Positions 54,417-64,000 of a DNA stretch of 64,000 nt are shown here, one piece after another. This DNA is from Lutibacter oricola (GTDB lineage: Bacteria > Bacteroidota > Bacteroidia > Flavobacteriales > Flavobacteriaceae), in assembly GCF_900106565.1 (NCBI RefSeq), contig NZ_FNNJ01000002.1, positions 186,001 through 250,000 of the forward strand. Reading direction: 5' to 3'. Every line of letters begins with the position of its first letter. The first letter of the stretch is position 1. Position numbers and translations under genes: made by a program. The notes below the pieces were generated by a model that did no database searches, had not been told where the DNA came from, and was given only the letters and a program-made list of their open reading frames with translations.

Positions 54417-54462
54417 TAGAGTAAAAACTAAGAAGATTATATCAAAACAAATATTCGAAAAA

Positions 54463-56688
54463 ATGGAAGTAAAAGATTTTAAAAGTGGAATTTGGAACAA
54501 GGCGGTAAACGTTAGAGATTTTGTTGTTAACAATGTTACTCCTTACCATGGAACTTATGAATTTTTAGTAGGGCCAAGTGAAAAAACACAAAAATTGTGG
54601 GACAGTTGTAAAGCTGCTACAAAAGAAGAAAGAGACAGAAACGGTGTAAGATCGGTTGATACTGAAATTATTTCAACAGTAAGCGCTTTTGCTGCTGGAT
54701 ATATTGATAAAGAGAACGAAGTTATTGTTGGTTTACAAACTGATGAGCTTTTAAAAAGAACAATGAAACCTTTTGGAGGTTTTAAAGTGGTTCAAAAAGC
54801 ATTATCTGAGCACGGTGTAAAACCTAATGATGCGTTAACTGAATTATTTTCTAAATACGTTAAAACTCATAACGATGGTGTTTTTGATGCATATACTGCT
54901 GAAATTAAAAAATTCCGTTCTTTAGGATTTTTAACAGGTTTACCAGATAATTATGCACGTGGTCGTGTAATTGGAGATTATCGTCGTGTAGCTTTATACG
55001 GGTTAGATTTTTTAATTAAATCTAAACAAGAAGATTTAGCGAAGATTGAAGGGCCAATGAGTGACGCAGTAATTAGACTTCGTGAAGAAGTAGCTGAGCA
55101 AATAAGATCTTTAAAAGATATGATTGTTTTAGGTCAAAAATATGATCTAGATTTAGCTCGTCCAGCACAAAATGCTCAAGAAGCAGTGCAATGGACTTAT
55201 ATGGGTTATTTAGCAGCTGTAAAAGAGCAAGATGGTGCAGCAATGTCTTTAGGTAATGTTTCTACATTTTTAGATATTTTTATTGAAAAAGATATTGAAA
55301 AAGGTTTAATTACTGAAGTTGAAGCTCAAGAATATATAGATCAATTTGTAATGAAATTACGTATGGTTCGCCATTTACGTATGAGTGCTTATGACGAAAT
55401 TTTTGCTGGAGATCCAACTTGGGTAACTGAAGCAATTGGAGGTATGTTTGCAGATGGAAGAACTAAAGTTACTAGAACTTCTTTCCGTTTCTTAAACACA
55501 TTATATAACTTAGGACCATCACCAGAACCAAATATTACAATTTTATGGTCGGCTACATTGCCACAAAACTTTAAAGATTATTGTGCAAAAGTATCTATTG
55601 ATACTTCTTCAATTCAGTTTGAAAACGATAATTTAATGAGAGCTCACCGTGGATCTGATGATTATGGTATTGCTTGTTGTGTTTCTTACCAAGAATTAGG
55701 AAAATCTATTCAATTCTTTGGAGCACGTACTAACTTAGCAAAAACATTATTGTTAGCTGTTAATGGAGGTAAATGTGAGTTTACAGGAACTCAAATGGTA
55801 GATGGAATTGATGTTGATACAGATGAGTATTTAGACTTTGATAAAGTAATGGCTAATTTCGAAATAGCTATGAAAGAAGTTGCACGTGTGTATAACGATT
55901 CTATGAATATTATTCACTACATGCACGATAAGTATTACTACGAGAAAGCTCAAATGGCTTTAATCGATACAAATCCAAGTATAAATATTGCTTACGGTAT
56001 TGCAGGTTTATCTATTGTTGCAGATTCACTTTCAGCAATTAAACACGCAAAAGTAAAACCTATTAGAAATGAAGAAGGTTTAACTGTAGATTTCGAAATT
56101 GAAGGAGAATTTCCAATGTATGGTAATGATGATGATAGTGTAGATTTATTAGCAGCAAAAGCTGTAGCAGATTTTAACGATGAGTTAAAGAAGTTACCAG
56201 TATATAAAAATGCAGAACCAACAATGTCTGTATTAACTATTACTTCTAACGTAGTTTACGGTAAAAAAACAGGAGCAACGCCAGATGGTAGAGCGCAAGG
56301 TGTACCATTTGCACCTGGAGCAAATCCAATGCACGGTCGTGACTCTAAAGGAGCAATAGCATCATTAAATTCAGTTTCTAAAATTAATTATAACGATTCT
56401 AAAGATGGTATTTCAAATACATTCTCAATTGTACCAAAATCTTTAGGAGCAACTGAAGAAGATAGAATAGACAATTTAGCAACTACACTAGATGGTTATT
56501 TCTCTAGAAATGCACAACACTTAAACGTAAATGTTTTAAATAAAGAAACATTAATGGATGCAATGGAAAACCCAGAAGAATATCCACAATTAACAATTCG
56601 TGTTTCTGGTTATGCTGTTAACTTTGTACGTTTAACAAAAGAGCAACAATTAGAAGTTATTACACGTTCGTTCCACGAATCTATGTAA
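54463..56688 (+). CDS. pflB: Pyruvate formate-lyase (formate C-acetyltransferase)
   Basis: 741 residues, full-length. The active-site cysteine pair is Cys405-Cys406 in IACCVSYQE, and the glycyl-radical Gly716 is in RVSGYAVNF near the C-terminus. It splits pyruvate plus CoA to acetyl-CoA and formate without oxygen; the radical is destroyed by O2. Together with the next two genes this is a complete pfl-foc unit, pointing to anaerobic or micro-oxic growth. It is presumably the main expressed gene of the operon, with a hairpin after it. Confidence 0.97.
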   Translation: MEVKDFKSGIWNKAVNVRDFVVNNVTPYHGTYEFLVGPSEKTQKLWDSCKAATKEERDRNGVRSVDTEIISTVSAFAAGYIDKENEVIVGLQTDELLKRTMKPFGGFKVVQKALSEHGVKPNDALTELFSKYVKTHNDGVFDAYTAEIKKFRSLGFLTGLPDNYARGRVIGDYRRVALYGLDFLIKSKQEDLAKIEGPMSDAVIRLREEVAEQIRSLKDMIVLGQKYDLDLARPAQNAQEAVQWTYMGYLAAVKEQDGAAMSLGNVSTFLDIFIEKDIEKGLITEVEAQEYIDQFVMKLRMVRHLRMSAYDEIFAGDPTWVTEAIGGMFADGRTKVTRTSFRFLNTLYNLGPSPEPNITILWSATLPQNFKDYCAKVSIDTSSIQFENDNLMRAHRGSDDYGIACCVSYQELGKSIQFFGARTNLAKTLLLAVNGGKCEFTGTQMVDGIDVDTDEYLDFDKVMANFEIAMKEVARVYNDSMNIIHYMHDKYYYEKAQMALIDTNPSINIAYGIAGLSIVADSLSAIKHAKVKPIRNEEGLTVDFEIEGEFPMYGNDDDSVDLLAAKAVADFNDELKKLPVYKNAEPTMSVLTITSNVVYGKKTGATPDGRAQGVPFAPGANPMHGRDSKGAIASLNSVSKINYNDSKDGISNTFSIVPKSLGATEEDRIDNLATTLDGYFSRNAQHLNVNVLNKETLMDAMENPEEYPQLTIRVSGYAVNFVRLTKEQQLEVITRSFHESM

Positions 56689-56713
56689 TTCTAAAATAAT
56701 ATTTGTATTATGC

Positions 56714-56749
56714 GTGTCCAAAGAATTAAGTATTTAAATCTTTGGACAC
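56714..56749 (+). repeat. Intercistronic hairpin overlapping the pflA start
   Basis: GTGTCCAAAGA (56714-56724) and TCTTTGGACAC (56739-56749) are a perfect 11-bp pair with a 14-nt loop. No T run follows. The TTG taken as the pflA start (56742-56744) lies within the right arm. Confidence 0.75.
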
Positions 56750-57521
56750 TTTAATTCAAAAACTACTGCTTATCAAAACTTCAAAAAACATATTAAACGT
56801 ACATTCAATAGAATCGTTTGGAACACATGATGGTCCAGGAATCCGATTGGTTATATTTTTACAAGGCTGTAAACTTAAATGTTTGTACTGCCATAATCCA
56901 GATACTATAGAAACTTCTGGAGGTATGGAATATGAAATTGAAGATTTGGTTGAAATTGCATTAAAAATGAAACCTTACTTTGGTAAAAAAGGTGGAGTTA
57001 CAGTTTCTGGAGGTGAACCATTATTACAATCTAAAGGCTTAATTCATTTTTTTAAAAGATTAAAAGAGGAAGGTATACATACAAATATAGATACTAATGG
57101 TAGAATTTTAAATCATTTTACTGTAGAGTTATTAGATAATTATGCCGATTTAGTAATGCTTGATATAAAAAGTATGACCGAAGATGGTTATGAGTTTTTA
57201 ACAGGTATGCGTAATAAAGAAACTACATTTACTTTTGCGGCTCACAGAGAAGCTTCTGGTAAAAAAATGTGGTTGCGTTATGTATTAATTCCTGAAATAA
57301 CTAATAAGCCTGAGTTGTTACATGCAATGGGAGAGTATTTTAAAGATTATAAAACCATTGAAAAAATTGAAATTCAACCATATCATAAGTTAGGAATTCA
57401 TAAATGGGAATCTTTAGGTTGGGAGTATAAATTAAAAGATGCACGAGAAAATACCGAAAAAGAAATAGAAGAGGCTTCAGCTATTTTAAGTAAGTATTTT
57501 AAAGAAGTAAAAATAAATTAA
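56742..57521 (+). CDS. pflA: Pyruvate formate-lyase activating enzyme (radical SAM)
   Basis: 259 residues from TTG at 56742, the only usual start between an upstream in-frame stop and the conserved core; a CTG at 56766 is an alternative. The radical-SAM cluster CKLKCLYCHNPD (CxxxCxxC) follows SFGTHDGPGIRLVIFLQG. Later motifs VSGGEPLLQ and DTNGRI are standard. It uses SAM to place the glycyl radical on PflB. The TTG is inside a strong hairpin, so expression may be lower than or coupled to pflB. Confidence 0.94.
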   Translation: MDTLIQKLLLIKTSKNILNVHSIESFGTHDGPGIRLVIFLQGCKLKCLYCHNPDTIETSGGMEYEIEDLVEIALKMKPYFGKKGGVTVSGGEPLLQSKGLIHFFKRLKEEGIHTNIDTNGRILNHFTVELLDNYADLVMLDIKSMTEDGYEFLTGMRNKETTFTFAAHREASGKKMWLRYVLIPEITNKPELLHAMGEYFKDYKTIEKIEIQPYHKLGIHKWESLGWEYKLKDARENTEKEIEEASAILSKYFKEVKIN

Positions 57522-57554
57522 AAAGTGTTGTTAAATCAACCAAATTAAAAAATA

Positions 57555-58334
57555 ATGAATAGCTCTAAAGAAGTTATAAAAATAGTTAACAAATTAGCTC
57601 TTAATAAAGGAGATTATAAAGTAAGTAAAACATTAATTTTAGCATTTTTAGCAGGAGCATATATTGCTTTTGGTGGTTTATTAGCATTAATAGTAGGTGG
57701 TGGTTCACCAGGAATTGCAGCTGAAAACCCAGGAATAACAAAATTTCTTTTTGGAGCAACATTCCCACTAGGTCTTATACTTGTTGTTGTAGTTGGAGCA
57801 GAACTTTTTACAGGTAATAATGCCTATTTTATTCCAAATGTATTAAACAAAAAACAATCTATTGGTACTGTATTAAAAAACTGGGGATTGGTTTATGTAG
57901 GTAATTTTGTAGGAGCAGTTTTTGTAGCTTATGTAATTACACATTTAACTCATATTGTAAGCGGAGAACCTTTTGTTAATTCTGTTTATAAAGTAGCAAT
58001 AGGAAAAACAAGTCACACATTTTTAGTTACTTTTCTAAAAGGTATAGGTGCAAATTGGCTAGTATGTTTGGCTGTTTGGCAAGGTATGGCAGCTAAAGAT
58101 ACAACAGGTAAAATATTTGCCATTTGGTTACCAGTAATGGCGTTTGTTACTATGGGATTTGAACACAGTATTGCTAATATGTATTTTATTCCGTTAGCTA
58201 TTTTTGAAGGAGCTGATATTACCTGGGCTACTTTTATTACCAAAAATTTAATTCCTGCAACCTTAGGAAACATTGTTGGAGGTGTTCTATTTGTAGGTAT
58301 GGCTTATGGATATTTATTTGGAAAAGATAAATAA
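57555..58334 (+). CDS. focA: Formate/nitrite-family transporter, formate channel FocA
   Basis: 259 residues with six hydrophobic helices. FNT signature features are GGSPGIAAENPGITKFLFGA and VVGAELFTGNNAYF, plus NWLVCLAVWQGMAAKD with FEHSIANMYFIPL. It moves formate made by PflB across the inner membrane. The start is ATG, 33 nt after the pflA stop; a strong terminator follows. Confidence 0.94.
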   Translation: MNSSKEVIKIVNKLALNKGDYKVSKTLILAFLAGAYIAFGGLLALIVGGGSPGIAAENPGITKFLFGATFPLGLILVVVVGAELFTGNNAYFIPNVLNKKQSIGTVLKNWGLVYVGNFVGAVFVAYVITHLTHIVSGEPFVNSVYKVAIGKTSHTFLVTFLKGIGANWLVCLAVWQGMAAKDTTGKIFAIWLPVMAFVTMGFEHSIANMYFIPLAIFEGADITWATFITKNLIPATLGNIVGGVLFVGMAYGYLFGKDK

Positions 58335-58350
58335 CATTATAATTAAGTAT

Positions 58351-58391
58351 AAAAAATACTCCTTTTCAAATAATGAAAAGGAGTTTTTTTA
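58351..58391. terminator. Bidirectional terminator after focA
   Basis: ACTCCTTTTCA-aataa-TGAAAAGGAGT (58358-58384), with A run before and T run after. The T run meets the stop codon of the small basic gene on minus. Confidence 0.9.
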
Positions 58392-58547
58392 TGCGTTATT
58401 GTTTTTTTCGCTAATTTTTCTTTTGAGTTCCTGTAGTTTTGAAGCTCTATTATCTTTAGCCGCTTTTAACTTCGCCTTTTTTTGGTTCATTAATTTGCTA
58501 TGTTTAGCTTTATTTCGTGTATTTTTTGGTTGTCCTTTTTTTGGCAT
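58389..58547 (-). CDS. Small highly basic protein
   Basis: 52 residues: MPKKGQPKNTRNKAKHSKL then a Lys/Ala-rich helix. About 17 Lys/Arg give it a very high pI; it resembles small nucleic-acid- or ribosome-associated proteins in composition only. The start is 4 nt after the stop of the FAD dehydrogenase gene, so it is the distal gene of that transcript. An overlapping plus-strand frame beginning in focA is less likely. Confidence 0.6.
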   Translation of the reverse strand: MPKKGQPKNTRNKAKHSKLMNQKKAKLKAAKDNRASKLQELKRKISEKNNNA

Positions 58548-58551
58548 AATC

Positions 58552-60105
58552 TTATAAGTTTTCTATGGCAGCTTCTGCACATCTTTCACCATCCATTGCA
58601 GCAGAAATAATTCCGCCGGCATAACCACCACCTTCACCACAAGGATATAAGCCTTCAATTTCTGGATGTTCTAAATTAATTTTTCTTGGTATTTTTACTG
58701 GTGAAGAAGTTCTAGATTCTACACCAATAATATTTGCTTCTTCAGTATAATAACCATGCATTTTTTGCCCGAAAGCTTTAAAACCTTTACGCAATCTACT
58801 ACCAATATGTTTTGGAAGTAAAGAGTGTAACGGAGAAGATTTTAAACCAGGTTGATATGAGGTTTCATTTAAGTTAGGAGAAAATTTACCTTCAACAAAA
58901 TCAGTTAAACGCTGTGCAGGTGCTGTTTGTTTTCTTCCGCCTGCATTAAATGCTAATTTTTCTAAATCCTTTTGATATTCTAAACCTTTTAAAACGCCAA
59001 ACTTTTCATACTTGTACAAATCCTTTTCGGCATTAATTTCAACAACAATACCAGAGTTTGCAAATTTATTATTTCTACTTGAAGGAGACATTCCGTTAAC
59101 TACAACTTCGCCATTAGCAGTTGCTGCCGGCACAATAAAACCACCAGGGCACATACAAAAAGAATACACGCCACGTTCGTTTACTTGATGCACTAAACTG
59201 TATGATGCTGCAGGTAATAATTCATCTCTTTTACCCTTGCAATGGTATTGAATAGAATCTATAATGTGTTGTGGATGTTCGGCTCTAACACCCATTGCAA
59301 AAGATTTTGCTAGCAATCCAATATTTTTTTCGTGTAATAAGTAATAAATATCTCTAGCTGAATGGCCTGTTGCTAAAATAACAGAATTTACAGTCATTTC
59401 TGTATTGTTTAAAAGCTTAATTGCTTTTATTTTATTCTGTTTAATAACAAAATCTACAACACGACTTTCAAAATGAATTTCACCACCATATTTTAAAATT
59501 GTTTCACGTATATTTTTTACAACTTTAGGTAATTTATTTGTTCCAATATGCGGATGAGCATCTACCAAAATTTGATCTGTTGCTCCGTGATACACTAAAT
59601 TCTCAAAAACACGACGAACATCACCGCGTTTTAAGCTTCTGGTGTATAGTTTTCCATCAGAATAAGTTCCGGCACCACCTTCACCAAAACAGTAATTAGA
59701 ATCTTCGTTTACTGTGTGAAATTGATTTATAGCACGTAAATCTCTTCGCCTATCTTGTACGTTTTTACCACGTTCTAAAACAATAGGTTTAAAACCTAGT
59801 TCAATACATCTTAAAGCTGCGTACATACCAGCTGGTCCAAAACCAATAATATGTATTTCTTTTGCTGAAGACACATCTTTATAATCAAAATTATAAACAG
59901 ATTCTTCTACAGGTTCATTAACATAAACAGCAACTTTATAATTAAAAACAATAGTTGCTTTACGTGCATCAATAGATTTACGTAGTACTTTTACTGCTGT
60001 AATTTCGCTTCTTTTAATTTTTAATTGTTGTGCTGCTTTTTTTAGAAGAATATCTTCAATTTTTTCTTCTTTTAAGGTAACACGTAACTGAATGTCTTTA
60101 ACCAT
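58552..60105 (-). CDS. FAD-dependent dehydrogenase (COG2509-like)
   Basis: 517 residues. An N-terminal ~85-residue domain with KKAAQQLKIKRSEIT precedes the FAD motif IIGFGPAGMYAALRC (about 93). Later features are GEGGAGTYSDGKLYTR, a GHSARDIY and the C-terminal GLYPCGEGGGYAGGIISAAMDG. These fit the COG2509 group of uncharacterised FAD dehydrogenases. The substrate is unknown. It is not a classical GidA or thioredoxin reductase. Confidence 0.82.
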   Translation of the reverse strand: MVKDIQLRVTLKEEKIEDILLKKAAQQLKIKRSEITAVKVLRKSIDARKATIVFNYKVAVYVNEPVEESVYNFDYKDVSSAKEIHIIGFGPAGMYAALRCIELGFKPIVLERGKNVQDRRRDLRAINQFHTVNEDSNYCFGEGGAGTYSDGKLYTRSLKRGDVRRVFENLVYHGATDQILVDAHPHIGTNKLPKVVKNIRETILKYGGEIHFESRVVDFVIKQNKIKAIKLLNNTEMTVNSVILATGHSARDIYYLLHEKNIGLLAKSFAMGVRAEHPQHIIDSIQYHCKGKRDELLPAASYSLVHQVNERGVYSFCMCPGGFIVPAATANGEVVVNGMSPSSRNNKFANSGIVVEINAEKDLYKYEKFGVLKGLEYQKDLEKLAFNAGGRKQTAPAQRLTDFVEGKFSPNLNETSYQPGLKSSPLHSLLPKHIGSRLRKGFKAFGQKMHGYYTEEANIIGVESRTSSPVKIPRKINLEHPEIEGLYPCGEGGGYAGGIISAAMDGERCAEAAIENL

Positions 60106-60216
60106 AGCTGCAAAAATACTTTTTTAAAAATAATCCTATAGCTATTTTAGAAATTAATGAGATAAGTAAGCGAAAATTGAAAAGATAGTTATATTTGAAA
60201 TTCTAAAAACAAAATA

Positions 60217-60459
60217 ATGAATACAACAGACTGGTTAGGTTTTATAGGTGTTTTTTTAATATTATTAGCTTATGTATTAAACGTAACAAATAAATTAACA
60301 ACCACTAGTGTTTGGTTTATTTTATTGAATTTAATAGGAGCAAGTATTGCTTGTTTAGCTTCTGTATTAATAAAATATATGCCTTTTGTATTATTAGAAG
60401 GTATTTGGGCAAGTATTTCTTTGTATTCATTAATAAACCACTTGAGAGCAACAAAGTAG
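60217..60459 (+). CDS. CBU_0592-family small membrane protein
   Basis: 80 residues, three predicted membrane helices (WLGFIGVFLILLAYVLNV, SVWFILLNLIGASIACLAS, MPFVLLEGIWASISLYSLI). The W-x-G-x-x-G-V-x-L-I-L-x-A-Y start is the family pattern. It is a single gene divergent from the FAD dehydrogenase gene. Function unknown. Confidence 0.78.
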   Translation: MNTTDWLGFIGVFLILLAYVLNVTNKLTTTSVWFILLNLIGASIACLASVLIKYMPFVLLEGIWASISLYSLINHLRATK

Positions 60460-60504
60460 TTATTTGAACACATTTTTTTCAATTTTGAAGTTTATAAAAA
60501 TAGA

Positions 60505-60546
60505 GTAGAAGTATTTTACTTTAAATTGAAAGCTAAATACTTCTAC
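60505..60546. terminator. Hairpin between the CBU_0592 gene and ilvD
   Basis: GTAGAAGTATTT (60505-60516) and AAATACTTCTAC (60535-60546), perfect 12-bp arms and an 18-nt loop. On minus it is followed by TCTATTTTTATAA, so it may be the ilvD terminator. The loop is unusually long. Confidence 0.55.
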
Positions 60547-60572
60547 CTACTTAATAATTTTAAAGTTTTATT

Positions 60573-62264
60573 TTAAAATAAATCTGTTTTTAAAATGGCT
60601 CCGCTACTAGCATTAGTAACCAAAGCTCTATATTGTTTTAACCAGCTAGATGTTAGTTCTTTTTTTAATGGAACAAACTCTGCTTTTCTTTTTTCAATTT
60701 CTTCTTCACTTAAATTAACAGACAAAATGTATTTATCTACATCAATATGAATTTCATCACCATCTTTAAGTAAGCCAATCATACCACCTTCTGCAGCTTC
60801 AGGACTTACGTGTCCAATACTAGCTCCTCTTGTAGCGCCACTAAATCTACCATCGGTAATTAATGCAACTTTATCTCCTAATCCCATTCCCATAATTAAT
60901 GAGGTTGGCGCCAGCATTTCTTGCATTCCAGGTCCTCCTTTAGGCCCTTCGTAACGAATTACAACAACGTTACCAGCTTTAACTTTACCAGCTAAAATAC
61001 CATCAATAGCTCCTTGTTGTCCATCAAAACACACCGCAGTTCCAGTTAATGCTCTTGCTCCAGTAATTCCAGCCGTTTTTATTACGGCACCTTGTTCAGC
61101 CAAGTTTCCGTATAAAATAGCTAAACCACCTACTTCAGAATACGGATTATCTATTGTATGAATAATATTAGTGTCTTTTATAGTAGCATCTTTAATTTTT
61201 TCTAATACTGTTTCGCCAGTTATTGTTAGGTTTTCTTTTAAAATGTTATCACCTCTTTTGGTCATTTCTTTCATAACGGCATTTACACCACCAGCTCTAT
61301 TAATATCTTCCATATGTACGGTAGATAAACTTGGTGAAATTTTAGCAATGTGAGATACGTTTTTAGAAATACTATTAATGTCTTCTAAATTAAAATTAAC
61401 ATTAGCTTCTTTAGCTATAGCTAACATATGCAGTACTGTGTTCGAACTTCCACCCATTGCCATATCTACAGCAAAGGCGTTTCTTACAGCGTTTTCATTT
61501 AATATATTTCTAAGTTTAAATTTTTTTGTTTGGGCTTCACTTTTTGCTATTTCACAAATTCTTCTAGCTGCTTGTCTATACAGCTCTTCGCGCTCTTTAG
61601 TAAGTGCTAAAATAGTTCCGTTTCCAGGTAAAGCAATACCCATAGCTTCCATTAGCGTATTCATAGAGTTGGCTGTAAACATACCAGAACAACTACCACC
61701 ACTAGGACAAGCATTACATTCAATATCGTTCAATTCTTCATCAGTAATTTCACCAGCTTCGTGTTTTCCAACAGCTTCAAATGCTGTAGCAAGATCTATT
61801 GGAACACCATCTTTTGTATGACCTTTTTTCATAGGACCTCCACTAACAAATATAGTAGGCACATCAACTCTTAGTGCTCCCATAATCATACCCGGTACAA
61901 TTTTATCACAGTTGGGTATTGCAATCATAGCATCTAACTTATGCGCATTCATAACTGTTTCAATAGAATTTGCAATAATTTCTCTTGAAGGTAATGAGAA
62001 TAACATTCCATCGTGCCCCATAGCAATACCATCGTCTACACCAATAGTATTAAATTCAAACGGAACACAGCCATTTGCTTTAATTTCTTCTTTTATAATT
62101 CTAGATACTCTGTCTAAAAAAAAGTGGCCAGGAATAATTTCTATATAGGAATTTGCAACACCAATAAACGGTTTATCAAAATCTTCATCAACTAACCCTG
62201 TAGCTCTAAATAGTGATCTATGCGGTGTTCTTTGATGTCCTTTTTTTACTTCATCACTTCTCAT
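60573..62264 (-). CDS. ilvD: Dihydroxy-acid dehydratase
   Basis: 563 residues. Fe-S and active-site motifs are present: [39 protein letters not shown], and the C-terminal [19 protein letters not shown]. It dehydrates 2,3-dihydroxy-isovalerate (and -methylvalerate), the third common step of valine, leucine and isoleucine synthesis. No other ilv gene is inside the window; they may be upstream on the right. Confidence 0.97.
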   Translation of the reverse strand: MRSDEVKKGHQRTPHRSLFRATGLVDEDFDKPFIGVANSYIEIIPGHFFLDRVSRIIKEEIKANGCVPFEFNTIGVDDGIAMGHDGMLFSLPSREIIANSIETVMNAHKLDAMIAIPNCDKIVPGMIMGALRVDVPTIFVSGGPMKKGHTKDGVPIDLATAFEAVGKHEAGEITDEELNDIECNACPSGGSCSGMFTANSMNTLMEAMGIALPGNGTILALTKEREELYRQAARRICEIAKSEAQTKKFKLRNILNENAVRNAFAVDMAMGGSSNTVLHMLAIAKEANVNFNLEDINSISKNVSHIAKISPSLSTVHMEDINRAGGVNAVMKEMTKRGDNILKENLTITGETVLEKIKDATIKDTNIIHTIDNPYSEVGGLAILYGNLAEQGAVIKTAGITGARALTGTAVCFDGQQGAIDGILAGKVKAGNVVVIRYEGPKGGPGMQEMLAPTSLIMGMGLGDKVALITDGRFSGATRGASIGHVSPEAAEGGMIGLLKDGDEIHIDVDKYILSVNLSEEEIEKRKAEFVPLKKELTSSWLKQYRALVTNASSGAILKTDLF

Positions 62265-62447
62265 AATATCTTAATTTTCTATATTTTGTATTGTTTTATT
62301 GTGTAAATTAAAACGAGTTTATTTATTTAAAATTAGAATTTGGAACTAATTTTTTTTGAAGGTATAAATATATTGTTTTTTGAGTTTTAATTATCTCGAT
62401 TTACAAAAAAGTATATTTAGTTAAATATTGCTAATTCATATTATTTT

Positions 62448-62476
62448 TTTTGAAGAGATGTAATTGTTTACCTTTA
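62448..62476 (+). promoter_or_regulatory. Promoter upstream of the oligopeptidase gene
   Basis: -33 TTTG (62449-62452), 16-nt spacer, then TACCTTTA (62469-62476), 7 of 8 with TAnnTTTG, and a 33-nt leader to the ATG. Confidence 0.45.
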
Positions 62477-62509
62477 CCATTAAATTCAAACAATATAATA
62501 TTCGAGGTT

Positions 62510-64000
62510 ATGAAAAATGTTATTTATATAGTAGCAATTGTTCTTTTTACATTGGTTTCTTGTGAAACTAAATTAGAAAAAGAATCTGTAATGCTGGTTG
62601 AAGCTCCAACAGCAAAAAAAATACCAGAAAAGTTAACTGTTCACAATGATACTAGAGTAGATGATTACTTTTGGATGCGATTAACTGATGCTCAAAAAAA
62701 TGCTGAAAAGCCAGATGCTCAAACAAAAGATGTTTTAGATTATTTAAATGCTGAAAATAGTTATTTAAATAGTGTAATGGAACATACTGAAGATTTACAA
62801 GGTAAACTTTATAACGAAATGGTGGAGAGAATTAAAAAAGACGATGAATCTGTACCAGTTAATGATAATGGTTATTCTTATTATGTGCGATTTAAAGAAG
62901 GTGGAGATTACGCTTTATATTGTAGAAAAGAATTAAAAGAAAACGCTAAAGAAGAAATAATGCTAAATGGACCAGAAATGGCAAAAGGATTTGCTTATTA
63001 TGGTTTTGGAAGTCGTTCTGTAAGCCCTAATAACAATATTTTGGCATATGGTTTAGACACCGTTTCTAGACGTAGATACACTATTTATTTTAAAGATTTA
63101 AAAACAGGTAAGTTATTAGCTGATAAGTTAGACAATACTACTGGTAGAGCAACTTGGGCAAACGATAATAAAACGGTTTTTTATACTACAAAAGATAAAG
63201 AAACATTACGTTCAAACAAAATATACAAGCATATTATAGGTACAAGCCAAAAAGATGATGTATTAATTTTTGATGAAAAAGATGCAACATTTAGTTGTGG
63301 AGTTTTTAAAACAAAATCTAATAATTACTTATTAATTTATAGTACGCAAACAATATCTTCAGAATATAGATTTTTAGATGCTAATAAACCAAATGGAGAA
63401 TTTAAGGTAATTCAACCAAGAGAAAAAAACCTAATTTATTCAGTAGATCATTATAAAAACGATTTTTATATAAGAACCAATTTAAATGCTAAAAACTTTA
63501 AATTAGTTAAAACTCCAATTAAAGCTACCAATAAAAAGTACTGGAAAGATGTTGTAGCTCATAGAGATGATGTTTTATTTGAAGGTGTAGATTTATTTAA
63601 AGATTTTTATGTAGTTACTGAACGAATAAAAGGCTTAAAAAATATTAGAATTGTAAATTGGAAAGGTGGAGAACAAAATTTAGAGTTTAATGATCCAGCT
63701 TATTTGGCAAATACAACTTCAAATATAGATTTTAATACTAATATTTTACGTTACTCATATACTTCATTAACTACACCTAATAGTATTTATGAGTACAATG
63801 TAAAAACAAAAGAGCGTGTGTTATTAAAACAAGATGAAGTTTTAGGAGGTAAATTTTCAAAAGATAATTACACTTCAGAGCGTTTATTTGCAACTGCAGC
63901 AGATGGAACCAAGGTGCCAGTTTCTTTAGTGTACAAAAAAGGTTTAGAAAAAAGTAATAAAACGCCATTGTTATTATACTCTTACGGATCTTACGGAAGC
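62510..64000 (+). CDS. Prolyl oligopeptidase-family (S9A) peptidase, N-terminal part
   Basis: 497 codons are inside the window; the gene continues beyond the right edge. The start ATG gives a lipoprotein signal (VLFTLVSC, Cys17). After a linker, HNDTRVDDYFWMRL is the family opening (VDDYxWLRD-type), followed by the beta-propeller with YYVRFKEGGDYALYCRK and the start of the hydrolase domain (TPLLLYSYGSYG). The catalytic GxSxGG is beyond the edge. It is an oligopeptidase B-like periplasmic peptidase. Confidence 0.88.
   Translation, partial: MKNVIYIVAIVLFTLVSCETKLEKESVMLVEAPTAKKIPEKLTVHNDTRVDDYFWMRLTDAQKNAEKPDAQTKDVLDYLNAENSYLNSVMEHTEDLQGKLYNEMVERIKKDDESVPVNDNGYSYYVRFKEGGDYALYCRKELKENAKEEIMLNGPEMAKGFAYYGFGSRSVSPNNNILAYGLDTVSRRRYTIYFKDLKTGKLLADKLDNTTGRATWANDNKTVFYTTKDKETLRSNKIYKHIIGTSQKDDVLIFDEKDATFSCGVFKTKSNNYLLIYSTQTISSEYRFLDANKPNGEFKVIQPREKNLIYSVDHYKNDFYIRTNLNAKNFKLVKTPIKATNKKYWKDVVAHRDDVLFEGVDLFKDFYVVTERIKGLKNIRIVNWKGGEQNLEFNDPAYLANTTSNIDFNTNILRYSYTSLTTPNSIYEYNVKTKERVLLKQDEVLGGKFSKDNYTSERLFATAADGTKVPVSLVYKKGLEKSNKTPLLLYSYGSYGS

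Larger units (their letters stand above)
54035..54462. promoter_or_regulatory. pflB upstream regulatory region
   Basis: 428 nt between the S24 gene (-) and pflB (+). It contains TGAGTG/CACTCA (54227-54244), the FNR-like palindrome at 54258-54271, a weak -7 (TATGTTTC, 54298-54305), a double-hairpin segment (54335-54373) and an exact -7 (TAAATTTG, 54409-54416). No ORF was recognised. Confidence 0.5.

Noticed and set aside
58306-58557. 83-codon plus-strand frame starting inside focA
   Set aside because: It passes through the focA terminator and is antisense to a better small gene; its hydrophobic look comes from Lys codons read backwards.

Overview
This window is a low-GC (roughly 30% by eye), gene-dense chromosomal segment from a member of the Bacteroidota, most likely a marine or facultatively anaerobic Flavobacteriaceae. 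The evidence is the gene families present: DUF2752 and CCC-motif membrane proteins, DUF6048/DUF6452, a T9SS-type C-terminal domain, OmpA proteins with PD40 propellers, a cyclophilin-FKBP fusion and a GldL-like small protein. The promoters also fit: -7 boxes read TAnnTTTG, purine-rich Shine-Dalgarno sites are almost absent, and TTG starts are frequent. There is no tRNA, rRNA, CRISPR array, prophage or insertion sequence that I can support. Most of the window is housekeeping, and the unusual signals lie in intergenic regulatory DNA and small genes.

Layout. 1-7.1 kb: end of rdgB, rlmH, then a tight operon nadC-pentapeptide protein-yihY-kdsB-DUF4126-membrane protein, then hisS and folE. 7.1-10.8 kb: PAP2 phosphatase, a minus-strand group of DUF2752/CCC/DUF2752/ArsC-like genes, a DUF2027-Smr protein and a lipoprotein. 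10.9-19.1 kb: cysteine desulfurase, murB with an aminotransferase, a retropepsin-PDZ protein, DUF1573 and valS, followed by an island of dispersed palindromic repeats. 19.3-28.2 kb: aldo/keto reductase, a large FAD/Fe-S oxidoreductase, CsaA-like protein, two tandem OmpA paralogues and a DUF962 protein. 28.3-33.9 kb: YfiT/DinB protein, a Crp/Fnr regulator, small proteins, a dual-domain prolyl isomerase, uridine phosphorylase, SUI1 and a 2OG oxygenase. 33.9-42.3 kb: DUF6048/DUF6452/rlmD, cytochrome c, rocD, a mini T9SS-CTD protein, a DEAD-box helicase and a thioredoxin-like lipoprotein. 42.4-50.3 kb: ybiT, an ECF sigma/anti-sigma/sensor cassette, a large conserved unknown, and split transhydrogenase pntAA-pntAB-pntB. 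50.6-54.0 kb: an MBL hydrolase and a cassette of S24 repressor, exonuclease-GIY-YIG nuclease and a basic protein. 54.4-58.3 kb: pflB-pflA-focA. 58.4-64 kb: a small basic protein, FAD dehydrogenase, CBU_0592-type membrane protein, ilvD, and the 5' part of an S9 oligopeptidase.

How the genes connect. The pfl operon turns pyruvate into acetyl-CoA and formate and moves formate across the membrane, so it is an anaerobic or microaerobic trait. Its upstream DNA carries an FNR-like palindrome (TGAT-N4-ATCA). The window also encodes a Crp/Fnr regulator whose own promoter has two phased TAAAATTACAT repeats. Transhydrogenase and cytochrome c add redox functions. A plausible but untested model is that the Crp/Fnr protein tunes this redox set. 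The S24 repressor overlapping a UvrC-like exonuclease-nuclease gene looks like a self-contained, possibly damage-inducible repair unit.
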